DNA of 64,000 nucleotides from Tissierellales bacterium (GCA_028280805.1 JANQLB010000090.1:1-64000); one strand, 5' to 3'. Counted from the first letter of the stretch, positions 24,822 to 34,781 are shown. The notes: generated from the sequence alone by a model not told the origin. Translations and numbers: made by a program.

Positions 24822-25388
24822 ATGAATGATTTTAACTTTTTTTCTCCGTATATTCAAATAAAGAAAACATCTAGAACTAAGCAAAGATATATTGTAATAA
24901 CAGTTGTTACAGGAATAATTGTAGTTGGTGGAATTAGTTTTTGGACAAACTATAATTTAAATAAAATTATGGATGAGATTTCTCAAAAAGAAGAATATCT
25001 TAAATCTGCTGAAATTGTTAAGAACATTCAAGGTTTAAACGAGAAAAAAAGAAATATTGACATTCTTAATGAATACTTTCACTTAGTTTCAGAAATTAAT
25101 AATGATATTTCTAGAATGGATAAAATAGGAATTGATTTGATAAACACAATCGCTGGTTCAATACCTAAAGATATATCTTTTGATATGTTGTCTATTGACA
25201 TTAAAAATATACAAATACAAGGAAAATCTAAAGAAAGACTTTCAATAGCAGAATTTCAGCACAACCTTAAATCAGTTGATGAATTTAATAGGGTTCATGT
25301 TGTCGATATTTCTAAGGAATATAGTAAAGAAACTGAAGATGAGATATATGTGTTTGTTATCAAATGCACATTAAAGGACGTGAAATAA
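24822..25388 (+). CDS. pilN: Type IV pilus alignment protein PilN
   Basis: 188 residues. A short cytoplasmic N-terminus starts MNDFNFFSPYIQI, a PilM-binding position. One membrane helix (residues about 26-42) is followed by a coiled coil and a ferredoxin-like domain (ISFDMLSIDIKNIQIQGKS). PilN pairs with PilO to link the platform to the pilus. It starts 4 nt after pilM and ends 1 nt before the next gene. Confidence 0.85.
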   Translation: MNDFNFFSPYIQIKKTSRTKQRYIVITVVTGIIVVGGISFWTNYNLNKIMDEISQKEEYLKSAEIVKNIQGLNEKKRNIDILNEYFHLVSEINNDISRMDKIGIDLINTIAGSIPKDISFDMLSIDIKNIQIQGKSKERLSIAEFQHNLKSVDEFNRVHVVDISKEYSKETEDEIYVFVIKCTLKDVK

Positions 25389-25389
25389 A

Positions 25390-26622
25390 ATGAATTTAAG
25401 TAAACGTGAAAAGGTGATGTTGTTTTTTCTAGGTATATCTATTGTTGTTGCAGGTTTATATTATTTCATGTTAAAGCCTCATTTAGACAATATAAATAAA
25501 CTTAAAGAAGAATCTGAACTACTGGAAGAGAGAGTCAATACTATTAAGAGAAACCTTGCTTTAAAAAATGAAGTTGAAGCGAGCTATACAAAGTCATATA
25601 AAAAAGTTAATTCTATTACAAAGCATTTTTTTCCTGTTATTATTCAAGAAAAATTTATAGAGATACTGGATGAATTTATCGTAGAATCAGGGATAGAAGT
25701 ATTATCAATAAGTTTTACCGACATTGATTATGCGGGCTTAAAAAAAGAGATTGAAAAAGAAAGTACAAATGAATCCGGTGAAATCTACGATGTAATTAAT
25801 AAATTTAACAATGAAAGCCAGAATACAACTGATGATACTAATAATAGTGAAGAAAGAGAATTAAAATTAAAAAATATCTCTACAACTATTTATATTGAAG
25901 GGACTTATGATAATATAATTAAATTTATTAAAAAAGTTGAAGGCAATGATAAGAAAATAATAATTAAAAATGTAAATCTTATGACAAAAGAAGATGATAT
26001 TTTATCAGGAAATATAATATTAAGTTTTTATGCTGTTCCTAAGCTGTTTATGCAAGATTTAGAATATTTTGAATGGAATTATGACAATGATTACGGGAAG
26101 GAAAATCCATTCATTGATGACATAAAAATTAAAGATTTTGACGATTTAAGAGATAATACGTCTAGTAATGAAGTTGTTAATGAAAATTACGATAATAGTA
26201 AAATTGAATTTGGTATGTGGACAAAACCTATTAGCTCAGACCTGCCGACTATTGCATTAGGAGAGTTTGAAGATAGGTTTCAATCAACTTATGTTTATGC
26301 TGATAATATTGGAGTAGAAGATGTTTTTATAAACTTTAAGAAAGATAATGATAGATATTTATATAGATACAGCACTAAGTCTGAATCATACCCTAAACAA
26401 CAAGGAGAATATAAAGAGTTTAATGTTAAAGATGGAATAATTGAAATAAAAATCTATTCAGCAAAAAGAAACAGCTCGAATGATGTTGCCGGAGCAAAGA
26501 TTACTATAGAAAATTTTACTGATTTAAAAGTTAAAGTTATTATAAAAAATGATGATGAAAACAGACCTAGAGTAAATGTAATGTACAACGAAGATAATGT
26601 AACAATAATCAGAGAATCATAG
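25390..26622 (+). CDS. pilO: PilO-like type IV pilus protein, extended
   Basis: 410 residues, about twice the usual PilO. One N-terminal membrane helix (residues 9-26), a coiled coil (about 30-60) and a PilO-like alpha/beta domain (FIEILDEFIVESGIEVLSIS, later IYIEGTYDNIIKFIKKVEG). The extra C-terminal 180 residues are acidic with beta-rich segments and unknown function. Placement directly after pilN fixes the role as its partner. The extension may replace PilP, which Gram-positive systems lack. Confidence 0.78.
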   Translation: MNLSKREKVMLFFLGISIVVAGLYYFMLKPHLDNINKLKEESELLEERVNTIKRNLALKNEVEASYTKSYKKVNSITKHFFPVIIQEKFIEILDEFIVESGIEVLSISFTDIDYAGLKKEIEKESTNESGEIYDVINKFNNESQNTTDDTNNSEERELKLKNISTTIYIEGTYDNIIKFIKKVEGNDKKIIIKNVNLMTKEDDILSGNIILSFYAVPKLFMQDLEYFEWNYDNDYGKENPFIDDIKIKDFDDLRDNTSSNEVVNENYDNSKIEFGMWTKPISSDLPTIALGEFEDRFQSTYVYADNIGVEDVFINFKKDNDRYLYRYSTKSESYPKQQGEYKEFNVKDGIIEIKIYSAKRNSSNDVAGAKITIENFTDLKVKVIIKNDDENRPRVNVMYNEDNVTIIRES

Positions 26623-26631
26623 GGTGATTTT

Positions 26632-27405
26632 ATGAAGAAATATTTGGTAAATAATAAAGGATTGACTTTAATAGAGATTATTATAACTATTGCAATTCTT
26701 GGAATAATAATTACTCCCATATTTTCAATGTTTCTTACAACTGCAAGAGCTAACAGCTTAGCTGATGAAAAAATGAGAGCTACTGCAGCAGCTCAAAAAG
26801 TTATGGAGAATGTCAAAACTGCATTAGATATTGACTCTATTGAAACAGAACAGGAAATTGATGGTTTTCGTGTGACTATTCAAAAAGAACCTACAGAATA
26901 CACCTTTGCAGATGTCCAGTCACAAATGTCTGCTGATGAAAACCCATATGATTTAAAAATTGAATTATATGATAGTAATCTGCTTATGTATGATTATTTT
27001 GACAATGAACTTCCATTAATATCAGATAGAGATAACAGTATTACGATAGAGTATCAAACTGACAGTATTTATATAACTCAAGGAGTTAATAATCATATTG
27101 TATCTGTTTATGATAAACCTGATGTAAGGTTTGAGTTTTATGGAGATAGAGATATTATTATTAATGCCGAAAACAAAGATGATTTTGAACCTCTTGAAGT
27201 ATATATAATGAAATCAGTTGATATTAATCCTGACTATACTTTTAATAATAAAGGCGGGAGTATTATGCTTTATGAAAATATATTAATTAATGAAAGTGAT
27301 ACAGAGCTTGAATCTAATAGAGTATATAGAATAAATATTCAAGTTAAAAATGATAAAGACAAGCTAATAAAAGAAATTTTTGGATATAAGACATTCCTTC
27401 AGTAG
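26632..27405 (+). CDS. Type IV minor prepilin (PilV/PulG-like)
   Basis: 257 residues. Leader MKKYLVNNKG, then LTLIEIIITIAILGIIITPI; the cleavage is before Leu rather than Phe and Glu5 is kept. The C-terminal domain is acidic and beta-rich, larger than the major pilin. Starts 9 nt after the pilO-like gene. Probably part of the initiating tip complex. Confidence 0.83.
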   Translation: MKKYLVNNKGLTLIEIIITIAILGIIITPIFSMFLTTARANSLADEKMRATAAAQKVMENVKTALDIDSIETEQEIDGFRVTIQKEPTEYTFADVQSQMSADENPYDLKIELYDSNLLMYDYFDNELPLISDRDNSITIEYQTDSIYITQGVNNHIVSVYDKPDVRFEFYGDRDIIINAENKDDFEPLEVYIMKSVDINPDYTFNNKGGSIMLYENILINESDTELESNRVYRINIQVKNDKDKLIKEIFGYKTFLQ

Positions 27406-27416
27406 GAAGTGATTAA

Positions 27417-29591
27417 ATGAATAGATATATTTTTAAAGATAATAAAGGTTCTACCTTAGTGATATTATTAATTATAATAACTGTATTTATAATGCTGGGA
27501 ACAGCTATACTGTCAGTAGCAGTATCCAATTATAAAATGAAGATAGTTCAGTCAAATGCAAAGAAGAATTTTTATTTTGCAGAATCAGGTCTGGATGAAG
27601 CGTATGGAAAAATGGGAGAAGTATTTGATAGTGCTGTTGAAGAAGGAAGTAAAGAAGTCGATACTTTCATGAATATTCTTAGTATAAAGGCTAATGAAAT
27701 ATTAACATTTATGAAGGAAAATGAAGAAATCCCTTTAGAGTATCAGACTTATTTAATATATTTAAACGAAGATGGTTCGTTTAATATGGATATGGTTATA
27801 GAAGCCCAAAACACAAAATTTCAAGAGACTTTTACAAATTATATAGAAGGAATTTTATTTACTGAATTACAAGATGTAAGTAATTATAGTTTTTATACTA
27901 ATGGAGAATTTAAGATAGTTATTCAGCCAATTACAAGCTTTGATTTTGAGACAGACAGACCTCTTTTGTTTAGTATAGAATCGACTTTTACTGATCAAAA
28001 TATCGAAAAAAAATTAAAAGCTAAATATGAAATTAAGATACCTGAATATAATACACCTTATTATACAGAAAGCAGTGTTTTAGCTGTTAACAGGAATGTT
28101 GGATGGTCAAAGGCTATTGCAGCGGAAGGGGACTTAAAAGCCTATGAAGGTACTTTAATAGTTAATGGAGATATATATGTTAAAGGTAATAGCGGTACTT
28201 TTGGCGGGATTTCTACAATGGCAGATAATACACAGATAATCGTAAGTGGAAATATATCAAGTATGAAAAACATTCAAACTGCTTCATCAGATTCAGTTAT
28301 ACAAGTAACCGGAAATGTCTATGCTGATGATTTTCAAGTTGCCGGTAAGGATGATGGTGATAATACGGTACAAAGAAGTATGCTTACAGTCAATAGAGAT
28401 GATGAAGATTTAAATAATACAGGTTCTGTTTATACCTTTGATGATTTATCACTTAATGGTAAATTGTCAGAGATATACATAGAAAACAGTTACTACGGAG
28501 TTTCAAATGGTGAGTTGAGCTTTGAACCTGATAACTCAAGCAGTATAATTATAAATACTGAGGATATTGGAAGTGGTTCAGTTTTGACCATTAACAATAA
28601 AGTTAGAATAGCTGGTACATCTTATATTAATGTTTTATATGAAGGTAATAAATATCAGACAGGTGAATCTGTTGCTGTAAAGGGTAATTACAGAGCATAC
28701 AGCTATCAGTTTATAAATCCGTCTATTCCAAAATTTGACAGAGATAATATAAACTTTGAGTATTATGACCCATTAAATCTTGCTCATTCTTTTAAAGATA
28801 CTGGAAGTACATTAAAACCAAAAGATAAAAGTGAGTATTTTAAACTATATAGTGATGAAAAAAAAGATACTTTAAATTTAGGAGGAGATTTAGGGATAAA
28901 TATTAATCCTCTGGATTCCATTAACTTAGGAGTGCTTATACATAATAACAGTGTAAAACCGTGGGAATTTCCGGTTGACTTTGATGATATTATAGAAAAA
29001 CCTTTAAATGACTACATGAGACAAGTATACTATATGGGTGCAGATGATACAATTGTAGCTGATGATGATCTATCAATTAATCCTCAGGATGAAAGAACTG
29101 TGTCATATTGGGTAAACTTTTCTAACCTTCCTGCTCCTATAGACACTCCAACATTAGATTTAAAAAGAGAGCTTATATTATTAGATGGAAGTAGTAAAAA
29201 GTATGCCATAATTGGACGTAATGCAGATGATTCTATGATTCCTGTTGATGCAGAAAAAATAGACCTTGGTTCTAACCCTGATGTTAAGGGTATAATTATG
29301 ACACAAGGAGACATTCATATTTGTGGTGAAATTAACTTTACAGGTACAATTATTACAAATGGAAGTATATATTTTTCTGATACTAATACTAAGAATTTAA
29401 CATATGATGAAAATTATGTAGCATTAAAGATAGCTGAAAATATATCTGTTCTTGAAAATGTATTTATTGATAATTACCTTACATCAATTGAGATAACAAC
29501 AGATTCTCATATTGGAAGTCCAGAGGGTGTTTATACTGACATAATTAGGGACAAGCTGATTAACCTTAGAAACTGGAGTATAGTTAATTAA
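27417..29591 (+). CDS. PilX-like large pilus protein
   Basis: 724 residues. The N-terminus has the PilX form: basic leader, DNKGSTLVILLIIITVFIMLGTA-like hydrophobic helix, and NFYFAESGLDEAYGKM (the AExGL motif of PilX N-terminal domains). Known PilX proteins are usually under about 250 residues; here about 500 extra residues follow, with repeated beta-strand segments (SGNISSMKNIQ, VTGNVYADDF, INTEDIGSGSVLTINN) suggesting a beta-helix-like region. No Glu5. It could be an adhesin carried at the pilus tip. Confidence 0.78.
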   Translation: MNRYIFKDNKGSTLVILLIIITVFIMLGTAILSVAVSNYKMKIVQSNAKKNFYFAESGLDEAYGKMGEVFDSAVEEGSKEVDTFMNILSIKANEILTFMKENEEIPLEYQTYLIYLNEDGSFNMDMVIEAQNTKFQETFTNYIEGILFTELQDVSNYSFYTNGEFKIVIQPITSFDFETDRPLLFSIESTFTDQNIEKKLKAKYEIKIPEYNTPYYTESSVLAVNRNVGWSKAIAAEGDLKAYEGTLIVNGDIYVKGNSGTFGGISTMADNTQIIVSGNISSMKNIQTASSDSVIQVTGNVYADDFQVAGKDDGDNTVQRSMLTVNRDDEDLNNTGSVYTFDDLSLNGKLSEIYIENSYYGVSNGELSFEPDNSSSIIINTEDIGSGSVLTINNKVRIAGTSYINVLYEGNKYQTGESVAVKGNYRAYSYQFINPSIPKFDRDNINFEYYDPLNLAHSFKDTGSTLKPKDKSEYFKLYSDEKKDTLNLGGDLGININPLDSINLGVLIHNNSVKPWEFPVDFDDIIEKPLNDYMRQVYYMGADDTIVADDDLSINPQDERTVSYWVNFSNLPAPIDTPTLDLKRELILLDGSSKKYAIIGRNADDSMIPVDAEKIDLGSNPDVKGIIMTQGDIHICGEINFTGTIITNGSIYFSDTNTKNLTYDENYVALKIAENISVLENVFIDNYLTSIEITTDSHIGSPEGVYTDIIRDKLINLRNWSIVN

Positions 29592-29611
29592 GATATTAGG
29601 CGGGATAAAAG

Positions 29612-30145
29612 ATGAAGCTTATAAAGAATAATATACAAGGATTTACATTTATTGAGATATTAATAACTTTAAGTTTAGCTGGAGTAATTTTAGCTTTAGT
29701 ATTCTCATTTTTTATTAACAACCTAAAAAACTTTAATAGAGCGGAGCATGAAGTGGGTCTTCAATATAACGGGCAGTTTGCTGTAGACTATATAACCAAT
29801 ATAGCTTCTCAATCTAAAGGTATTAGTTTTGTAGAGAGTATTGATAGAGTAGATAAAACTTCAACCTCTGATAGAGTAAATGTTAAGCAGATTACATTTA
29901 TTGTTGAAAATGCTGATGAAAGCACATCAGATATATCATTTTCAATAGATGAAATCTCAAAAGAATTACATAGCACAGATAGGGTTAATAGTATTGCACA
30001 ATATGTAGAAGAGTTAGTTATTCAGCCTGTTCCTAGTAACGAAAATTATAGTAATGCAAGAGGAATTGCTTTAATAATTAACCTGTCAAAAGGAGATGTA
30101 AATAAGAGAATAGAAAGTCAGATTAAGTTTAGAAATTATGAATAG
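29612..30145 (+). CDS. Type IV minor prepilin (PilW-like)
   Basis: 177 residues. Leader MKLIKNNIQG, then FTFIEILITLSLAGVILALV with Glu5 present and cleavage before Phe. The following helix contains NFNRAEHEVGLQYN, similar to PilW/ComGF-type minor pilins (QYNGQFAVDYITNIA). Starts 20 nt after the PilX-like gene with AGGCGGGA upstream. Likely part of the tip complex with the neighbouring minor pilins. Confidence 0.82.
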   Translation: MKLIKNNIQGFTFIEILITLSLAGVILALVFSFFINNLKNFNRAEHEVGLQYNGQFAVDYITNIASQSKGISFVESIDRVDKTSTSDRVNVKQITFIVENADESTSDISFSIDEISKELHSTDRVNSIAQYVEELVIQPVPSNENYSNARGIALIINLSKGDVNKRIESQIKFRNYE

Positions 30146-30160
30146 AATGGAGGAGAAAAG

Positions 30161-33067
30161 ATGTTAAAATTAGGGAAAAAATATAAACTTATAAGTGTTT
30201 TTATACTAATCTTAGCATTAGCATTGACTCAGGTTAGTTTTAGTAATGTGTTAGCTGAAAACAACGAACAGGATGATCTTGAAGCAATATTAAAACCACT
30301 TCGCAGGATTAAACAGTTAGACCCTTTAGGACAGGAGATAGATAAAAGCCAGTTAAAACTGGGAGAAGAATTTATAATAGATTATACAATACAACCAAGA
30401 GATATTCTAGTGGAAGAAGTTTTTAACGATGATATAACTAAAGATAAGGAAATAGTATTAGTAATGGACGTTTCCGGAAGTATGGATGAAAATATTGATT
30501 TTACAATGTCCTCAGATATTGATGACAGTCCCGGTCATACTTGTATTAATGTAGGAAGTCATGTAAGAAATATAAGTGTAGAGCGTAAAAATAATAAATC
30601 AGGCAACTATATTAACCATTATATTATTGAATTTGATAAACCACATAACTATAATAATAGAATGTATTACTTAATGGTTTACTCTAAAAAACAACCTTCC
30701 GAGGTTGAAAGTTATTTTACCGGTATGGGTTATTGGGATATTGCAGATATTGTATGGAGTAGTAGAGGAAAATTAATTAATTGGAATAAGACCAGAAATT
30801 CCTTTAATAAATACCATTATTCTCTTGAAGGCAGTTCATTTTCAGCAGATAATCAATATGTATATGTCGTAACACTGGACAAAGATTTAAATGTTATTGG
30901 GCTTTCTTGTTCTGCTGATAGTATAAGAAAAACAGATAGTGAACAAAATGATTATACAAAGATTGAAGTTATGAAAATAGTAGCTAATAATTTCTTAGAT
31001 AAATTTAATCAAGATCCTAGTATAAATGTTTCAGTAGTATCTTATAGTAATGTAGCATCAACTAGACAATATAATGGTAAAATATTTGGAAATTTATCTT
31101 TAGGTTCAGACTATAGCGAAATTACTAATCAAATTGATAACTTTAGAGCAGACGGTGGTACTAATATTGGTGATGGATTAAGGAAAGCATACTATACTTT
31201 AAGTAATGATAATACAAAAAAATATATTATACTAATGACTGATGGGGTGCCGACAGCTTTTACATTAAGTAATCTAAACGGCAGGGTAAGCGGTCGAGGT
31301 GGATATGTGGGTTATCTTCAAGACGGTTACAATCAAAAATTTTATAGAGATCTTTATTCTGCAACTTATGTAACAGACAATAGTGATGGCAATAAGTATT
31401 TTGTAAACTACGGAACTAATGATGAAAGCAGCTTATCAAAAAAATATGCACAAGAAATAGCACAAATGATTTCTAATGATGCAAGAGATATTAAAACTTT
31501 TATGATAGGATTCAGTAATAGTGCTGATAGCAGCAAATTAGATTCAATAGCTGAATATGCAGATGGATATTATAAAGAAGCTGAAGACGGAAATGCTTTA
31601 GATGAGGTATATCAACAACTTGCTCAATCAATACAAGCAAGCTTTTCTATTCCGGAAATAAACTTTCAGGAAGTTTTTCAAGATGGTATAGAGGTAGTAA
31701 ATGTTGAAGGATTGACCAATGTAAATGTTCAAGAAAATGTTTTTGGAACTTTAGTTACAGGTAATGCACCTAGTGTTGCATATAATCTGGTTGAAAAATT
31801 AGATGAAGCTTCAGGCAGAGTTATAAGATATTATCATGCTGAGCCGGTACACTTTAGAATTAAAGCTAAAGCCAATGTCTTAGGAAACTATAATATTAAT
31901 GATAATCAAGAATTATCTTTTATACAATATGAAGATGTAGGAAGCATAATAGGTGGTACAGAAGGCAGTTTAAGAAAAGAGCTTTTTACACCTAATGAAA
32001 TAGATGTATATACTGAAGAAATTCCAACTGTTAATTTATTGCTTAAACAGAATGACGATAATAATTACTTATTAACAGTGTCAGTTGAAGATCCAATTAA
32101 CTTTATCCTTACAGATGGTAAAGGGGAAGAATTATGGAAGGTTGAAGATATTGAGCAGTATGATAACGGTCAATTTAAAACTTATGATGATTTTGAAGAT
32201 TTTACTAAAGAATTTGAGTTTTCTATAGACGATTTAATTGAGCTGGATATTTTATACCTAAATTGTGTAGACAGTTCTGGGAATGAATTTACTAAGGCAG
32301 TATCATTTATTTACTTAGAAGTTGAAGAAAATGATGATGATGATTTTAGTGATAATCTAAGACCTGCTTCATTAATCATAACTACGGATGAAGGTTCTGA
32401 AGTAACAAATATAATAATAAATGGTATTGAAAACACGGACTTTGAAAGTAAAGTTACTGAGGATGGAGTCTATATACACAACAATGTATATCTTAAGGCA
32501 GAAGACTTTGATGAAAATATTATTGAAGTTACAATAAAAAATAATGATGGTAGTATTACTACTCAAATATTTAAGAGAACAATAACTAAAGATACTAATG
32601 GAAGCTTAATAAGTCATCATCTGTACTTAGGAGATAATCTAGAAAATCAGTTTACAGGTGAAACACTAAATCTGGTAAACAGCTATAAAGCTGTTTTAGG
32701 AATAAGATTTAGTTTGCAAAGTAAAGAAGCAGATTTAAAAATTAAACTTAATGACGGAAACAATAATAAAGTTGAGCAGTTTCAAGATGTAACATTTGAT
32801 CTGTATAGATTAGAAGGAGAAACTCTAGTAAAGCTAAATGAAAATAAATTAAATAAGGTTCAGGATACAGTTAATCCTAATATATATAATATAGAAATTA
32901 TACTGGGCGAAGAGGACAGCTTAAACAATGAATATATACTTGTTTATAAAATCACGCCACATTTAACTGAGGGTAATGAAGCGATAATTTCAAATAAGGC
33001 GGTATTATCTGAAGAATTAGAATTAGATATTAATATTAAAATACTACCTCTGCCTACTATTGATTAA
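30161..33067 (+). CDS. Secreted VWA-domain protein, candidate pilus tip adhesin
   Basis: 968 residues with a Sec signal (residues 1-32, ending VLAEN). The VWA domain has MIDAS DVSGS at 103-107, DGGTNIGDGL and MTDGVPT later. Between MIDAS and the next helix (KIEVMKIVANNFLDKF, from about residue 265) lies an insertion of some 155 residues, as in RrgA-type tip adhesins. The C-terminal part has Ig/SpaA-like strands (VTFDLYRLEGETLVKLNEN). No LPxTG, C-terminal membrane helix or prepilin leader is seen. As the last gene of the operon it probably rides on the minor pilins; a metal-dependent adhesin is the likeliest role. Confidence 0.8.
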   Translation: MLKLGKKYKLISVFILILALALTQVSFSNVLAENNEQDDLEAILKPLRRIKQLDPLGQEIDKSQLKLGEEFIIDYTIQPRDILVEEVFNDDITKDKEIVLVMDVSGSMDENIDFTMSSDIDDSPGHTCINVGSHVRNISVERKNNKSGNYINHYIIEFDKPHNYNNRMYYLMVYSKKQPSEVESYFTGMGYWDIADIVWSSRGKLINWNKTRNSFNKYHYSLEGSSFSADNQYVYVVTLDKDLNVIGLSCSADSIRKTDSEQNDYTKIEVMKIVANNFLDKFNQDPSINVSVVSYSNVASTRQYNGKIFGNLSLGSDYSEITNQIDNFRADGGTNIGDGLRKAYYTLSNDNTKKYIILMTDGVPTAFTLSNLNGRVSGRGGYVGYLQDGYNQKFYRDLYSATYVTDNSDGNKYFVNYGTNDESSLSKKYAQEIAQMISNDARDIKTFMIGFSNSADSSKLDSIAEYADGYYKEAEDGNALDEVYQQLAQSIQASFSIPEINFQEVFQDGIEVVNVEGLTNVNVQENVFGTLVTGNAPSVAYNLVEKLDEASGRVIRYYHAEPVHFRIKAKANVLGNYNINDNQELSFIQYEDVGSIIGGTEGSLRKELFTPNEIDVYTEEIPTVNLLLKQNDDNNYLLTVSVEDPINFILTDGKGEELWKVEDIEQYDNGQFKTYDDFEDFTKEFEFSIDDLIELDILYLNCVDSSGNEFTKAVSFIYLEVEENDDDDFSDNLRPASLIITTDEGSEVTNIIINGIENTDFESKVTEDGVYIHNNVYLKAEDFDENIIEVTIKNNDGSITTQIFKRTITKDTNGSLISHHLYLGDNLENQFTGETLNLVNSYKAVLGIRFSLQSKEADLKIKLNDGNNNKVEQFQDVTFDLYRLEGETLVKLNENKLNKVQDTVNPNIYNIEIILGEEDSLNNEYILVYKITPHLTEGNEAIISNKAVLSEELELDINIKILPLPTID

Positions 33068-33135
33068 TGTAGAAATATTTATATAGGCATTTAAGTTCTA
33101 AATAAATTAAGATTAGAATTTGAATGTCTATAGTA

Positions 33136-33164
33136 TTGACTTAATATTAAATATTGAATAAAAT
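33136..33164 (+). promoter_or_regulatory. Sigma-A promoter of comFB
   Basis: TTGACT 33136-33141 and TAAAAT 33159-33164, 17 bp apart, about 40 bp before the comFB start. So comFB and aroK can be expressed without the pilus operon. Confidence 0.6.
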
Positions 33165-33205
33165 TTAACATAGAAGTGTACTTATAAAATAAATGGGGTG
33201 AAAAT

Positions 33206-33469
33206 TTGAATTTACACAACACTATGGAAAAAGCAGTTTTTAATATTATTGACAATGTATTAAGTAAAAGGGATGATATTTGCAAATGTGATAAATGTAA
33301 GCTTGACATTATTGCAATAGTTTTAAACAATCTTCCCCCTAAATATGTGGTTACTGAAAAAGGTGAGCTTTACTCAAGAGTAGATGAGATGGAAGTACAA
33401 TTTGGTGCAGATATAATAAAAGAGATAGTTAAAGCTATTGATATTGTTTTAAAATCTCCTAGACATTAA
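33206..33469 (+). CDS. comFB: ComFB-domain protein
   Basis: 87 residues starting with TTG after GGGGTG. It carries the ComFB pattern: CKCDKCKLDIIAIVLNNLPP, then YVVTEKGELYSRV and a C-terminal helix. Three Cys near residues 27-32 recall the metal or redox cluster of some members. ComFB was named in the Bacillus comF operon; cyanobacterial ComFB binds c-di-GMP and affects type IV pili and competence. Its position after the pilus operon suggests a similar link. It is followed 6 nt later by aroK. Confidence 0.85.
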   Translation: MNLHNTMEKAVFNIIDNVLSKRDDICKCDKCKLDIIAIVLNNLPPKYVVTEKGELYSRVDEMEVQFGADIIKEIVKAIDIVLKSPRH

Positions 33470-33475
33470 TAGTTT

Positions 33476-34012
33476 ATGAATGAAAAAAATATAGTATTAA
33501 TTGGATTTATGGGAACTGGAAAGACCACCACAGGTAGAGCTTTAGCTCAGAGATTAAACAGGAAATTTTTAGATAGTGATTATTGCATAGAAGAAAGATA
33601 TAAAATGAGTATCTCAGATATATTTGCATTATATGGAGAGGAAAAATTCAGACAATGGGAACAAGATACTATAAATGATTTATCAAAAGAAAAACATGCA
33701 GTAATCTCTACTGGTGGTGGCATTGTATTAAAAGAAGAAAACATTATCAAATTAAAAGAAAATGGAAAACTATATTTACTAAGCGGAAGCTTAGAAACAA
33801 TTATATCTAACCTTAAAGTATCAACAGATGATAGACCTTTATTAAAGGGTAAAGATTGGATTGCAGCTGTGGAAAAATTGTTAAATTGCAGATTACAATT
33901 ATATAATAATGCTGCAGATTATATAATTGATATTAACAAAAAATCTACTTTGAGTATCTTAGATGAAATTTTAAAGATTCATTGTAATATAAAACCATAT
34001 AAGATGATATAA
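33476..34012 (+). CDS. aroK: Shikimate kinase
   Basis: 178 residues. P-loop GFMGTGKTTTG near residue 9, DSDYCIEER (substrate-binding Asp), GEEKFRQWE, the glycine triplet STGGGIV and DDRPLL in the lid. It phosphorylates shikimate with ATP in the chorismate pathway. Start ATG 33476 closely follows comFB; the ribosome site is weak (TTAATAG), so translation may be coupled. Length is standard. Confidence 0.92.
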   Translation: MNEKNIVLIGFMGTGKTTTGRALAQRLNRKFLDSDYCIEERYKMSISDIFALYGEEKFRQWEQDTINDLSKEKHAVISTGGGIVLKEENIIKLKENGKLYLLSGSLETIISNLKVSTDDRPLLKGKDWIAAVEKLLNCRLQLYNNAADYIIDINKKSTLSILDEILKIHCNIKPYKMI

Positions 34013-34052
34013 AAGACTTCCATTGTGATATAATATAGTGGAAGTCTTTTAT
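34011..34052 (+). terminator. Terminator of comFB-aroK
   Basis: Stem aaaagacttcca (34011-34022) with tggaagtctttt (34039-34050), T-rich end. The A/T flanks make it possibly bidirectional. Confidence 0.8.
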
Positions 34053-34188
34053 TTATAATTGACCGAGTAAGCTTGATTTTTTAACTTTATTGTGTATTCA
34101 AATTTATAAAAATGTGGTATTATAGATAAGTATAAAGGTATCATTTAAACAGCACGTCATTTGAAAAATTAACCAAGGAGGTAAAATG

Positions 34189-34746
34189 ATGATATCAGCA
34201 GGAGATTTTAAAAAGGGAATTACCTTTGTCATGGATGATGGTCTTTACCAAGTACTTGATTTTCAACATGTAAAGCCGGGCAAAGGAGCGGCCTTCGTTA
34301 GAACTAAAATACGAAATGTTATAACCGGAGCAACTAAAGAAACAGCATTCAATCCAAATGATAAATTCCCTAAAGCTTTTATTGAAACTAAGGAAATGCA
34401 ATATTTATATACTGATGGAGAACTATACTATTTTATGGATATCGAATCATATGAACAGATACCTATAAACTATGAGCAAGTTAAGGATGCAATAAAATAT
34501 ATAAAAGAAAATGATATTGCTATTATTAGATTTTATCAATCATCTCCATTTGAAGTTGAAGCACCTAATTTTGTTGAGCTTGAGGTAACTGAAACTGAAC
34601 CGGGAGTTAAGGGAGATACTGCTACAGGTGCAACTAAGAGTGCAACAGTTGAAACAGGTGCAACTGTTAATGTTCCTTTATTTATAAATATTGGAGACAA
34701 AATTAAAATAGATACTAGAACAGGTGAGTATTTATCAAGAGTTTAG
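34189..34746 (+). CDS. efp: Elongation factor P
   Basis: Two ATG codons in a row (34186, 34189) follow GGAGG; the second has 7-nt spacing and gives the usual [10 protein letters not shown] start. 185 residues with the three beta-barrel domains. The tip loop is VKPGKGAAF with Lys at the modified position. The C-terminus [17 protein letters not shown] is diagnostic. EF-P relieves ribosome stalling at polyproline. No modification genes lie adjacent. Confidence 0.95.
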   Translation: MISAGDFKKGITFVMDDGLYQVLDFQHVKPGKGAAFVRTKIRNVITGATKETAFNPNDKFPKAFIETKEMQYLYTDGELYYFMDIESYEQIPINYEQVKDAIKYIKENDIAIIRFYQSSPFEVEAPNFVELEVTETEPGVKGDTATGATKSATVETGATVNVPLFINIGDKIKIDTRTGEYLSRV

Positions 34747-34781
34747 GCTATAATATAAACATATGGTTTTATTAATATAAC

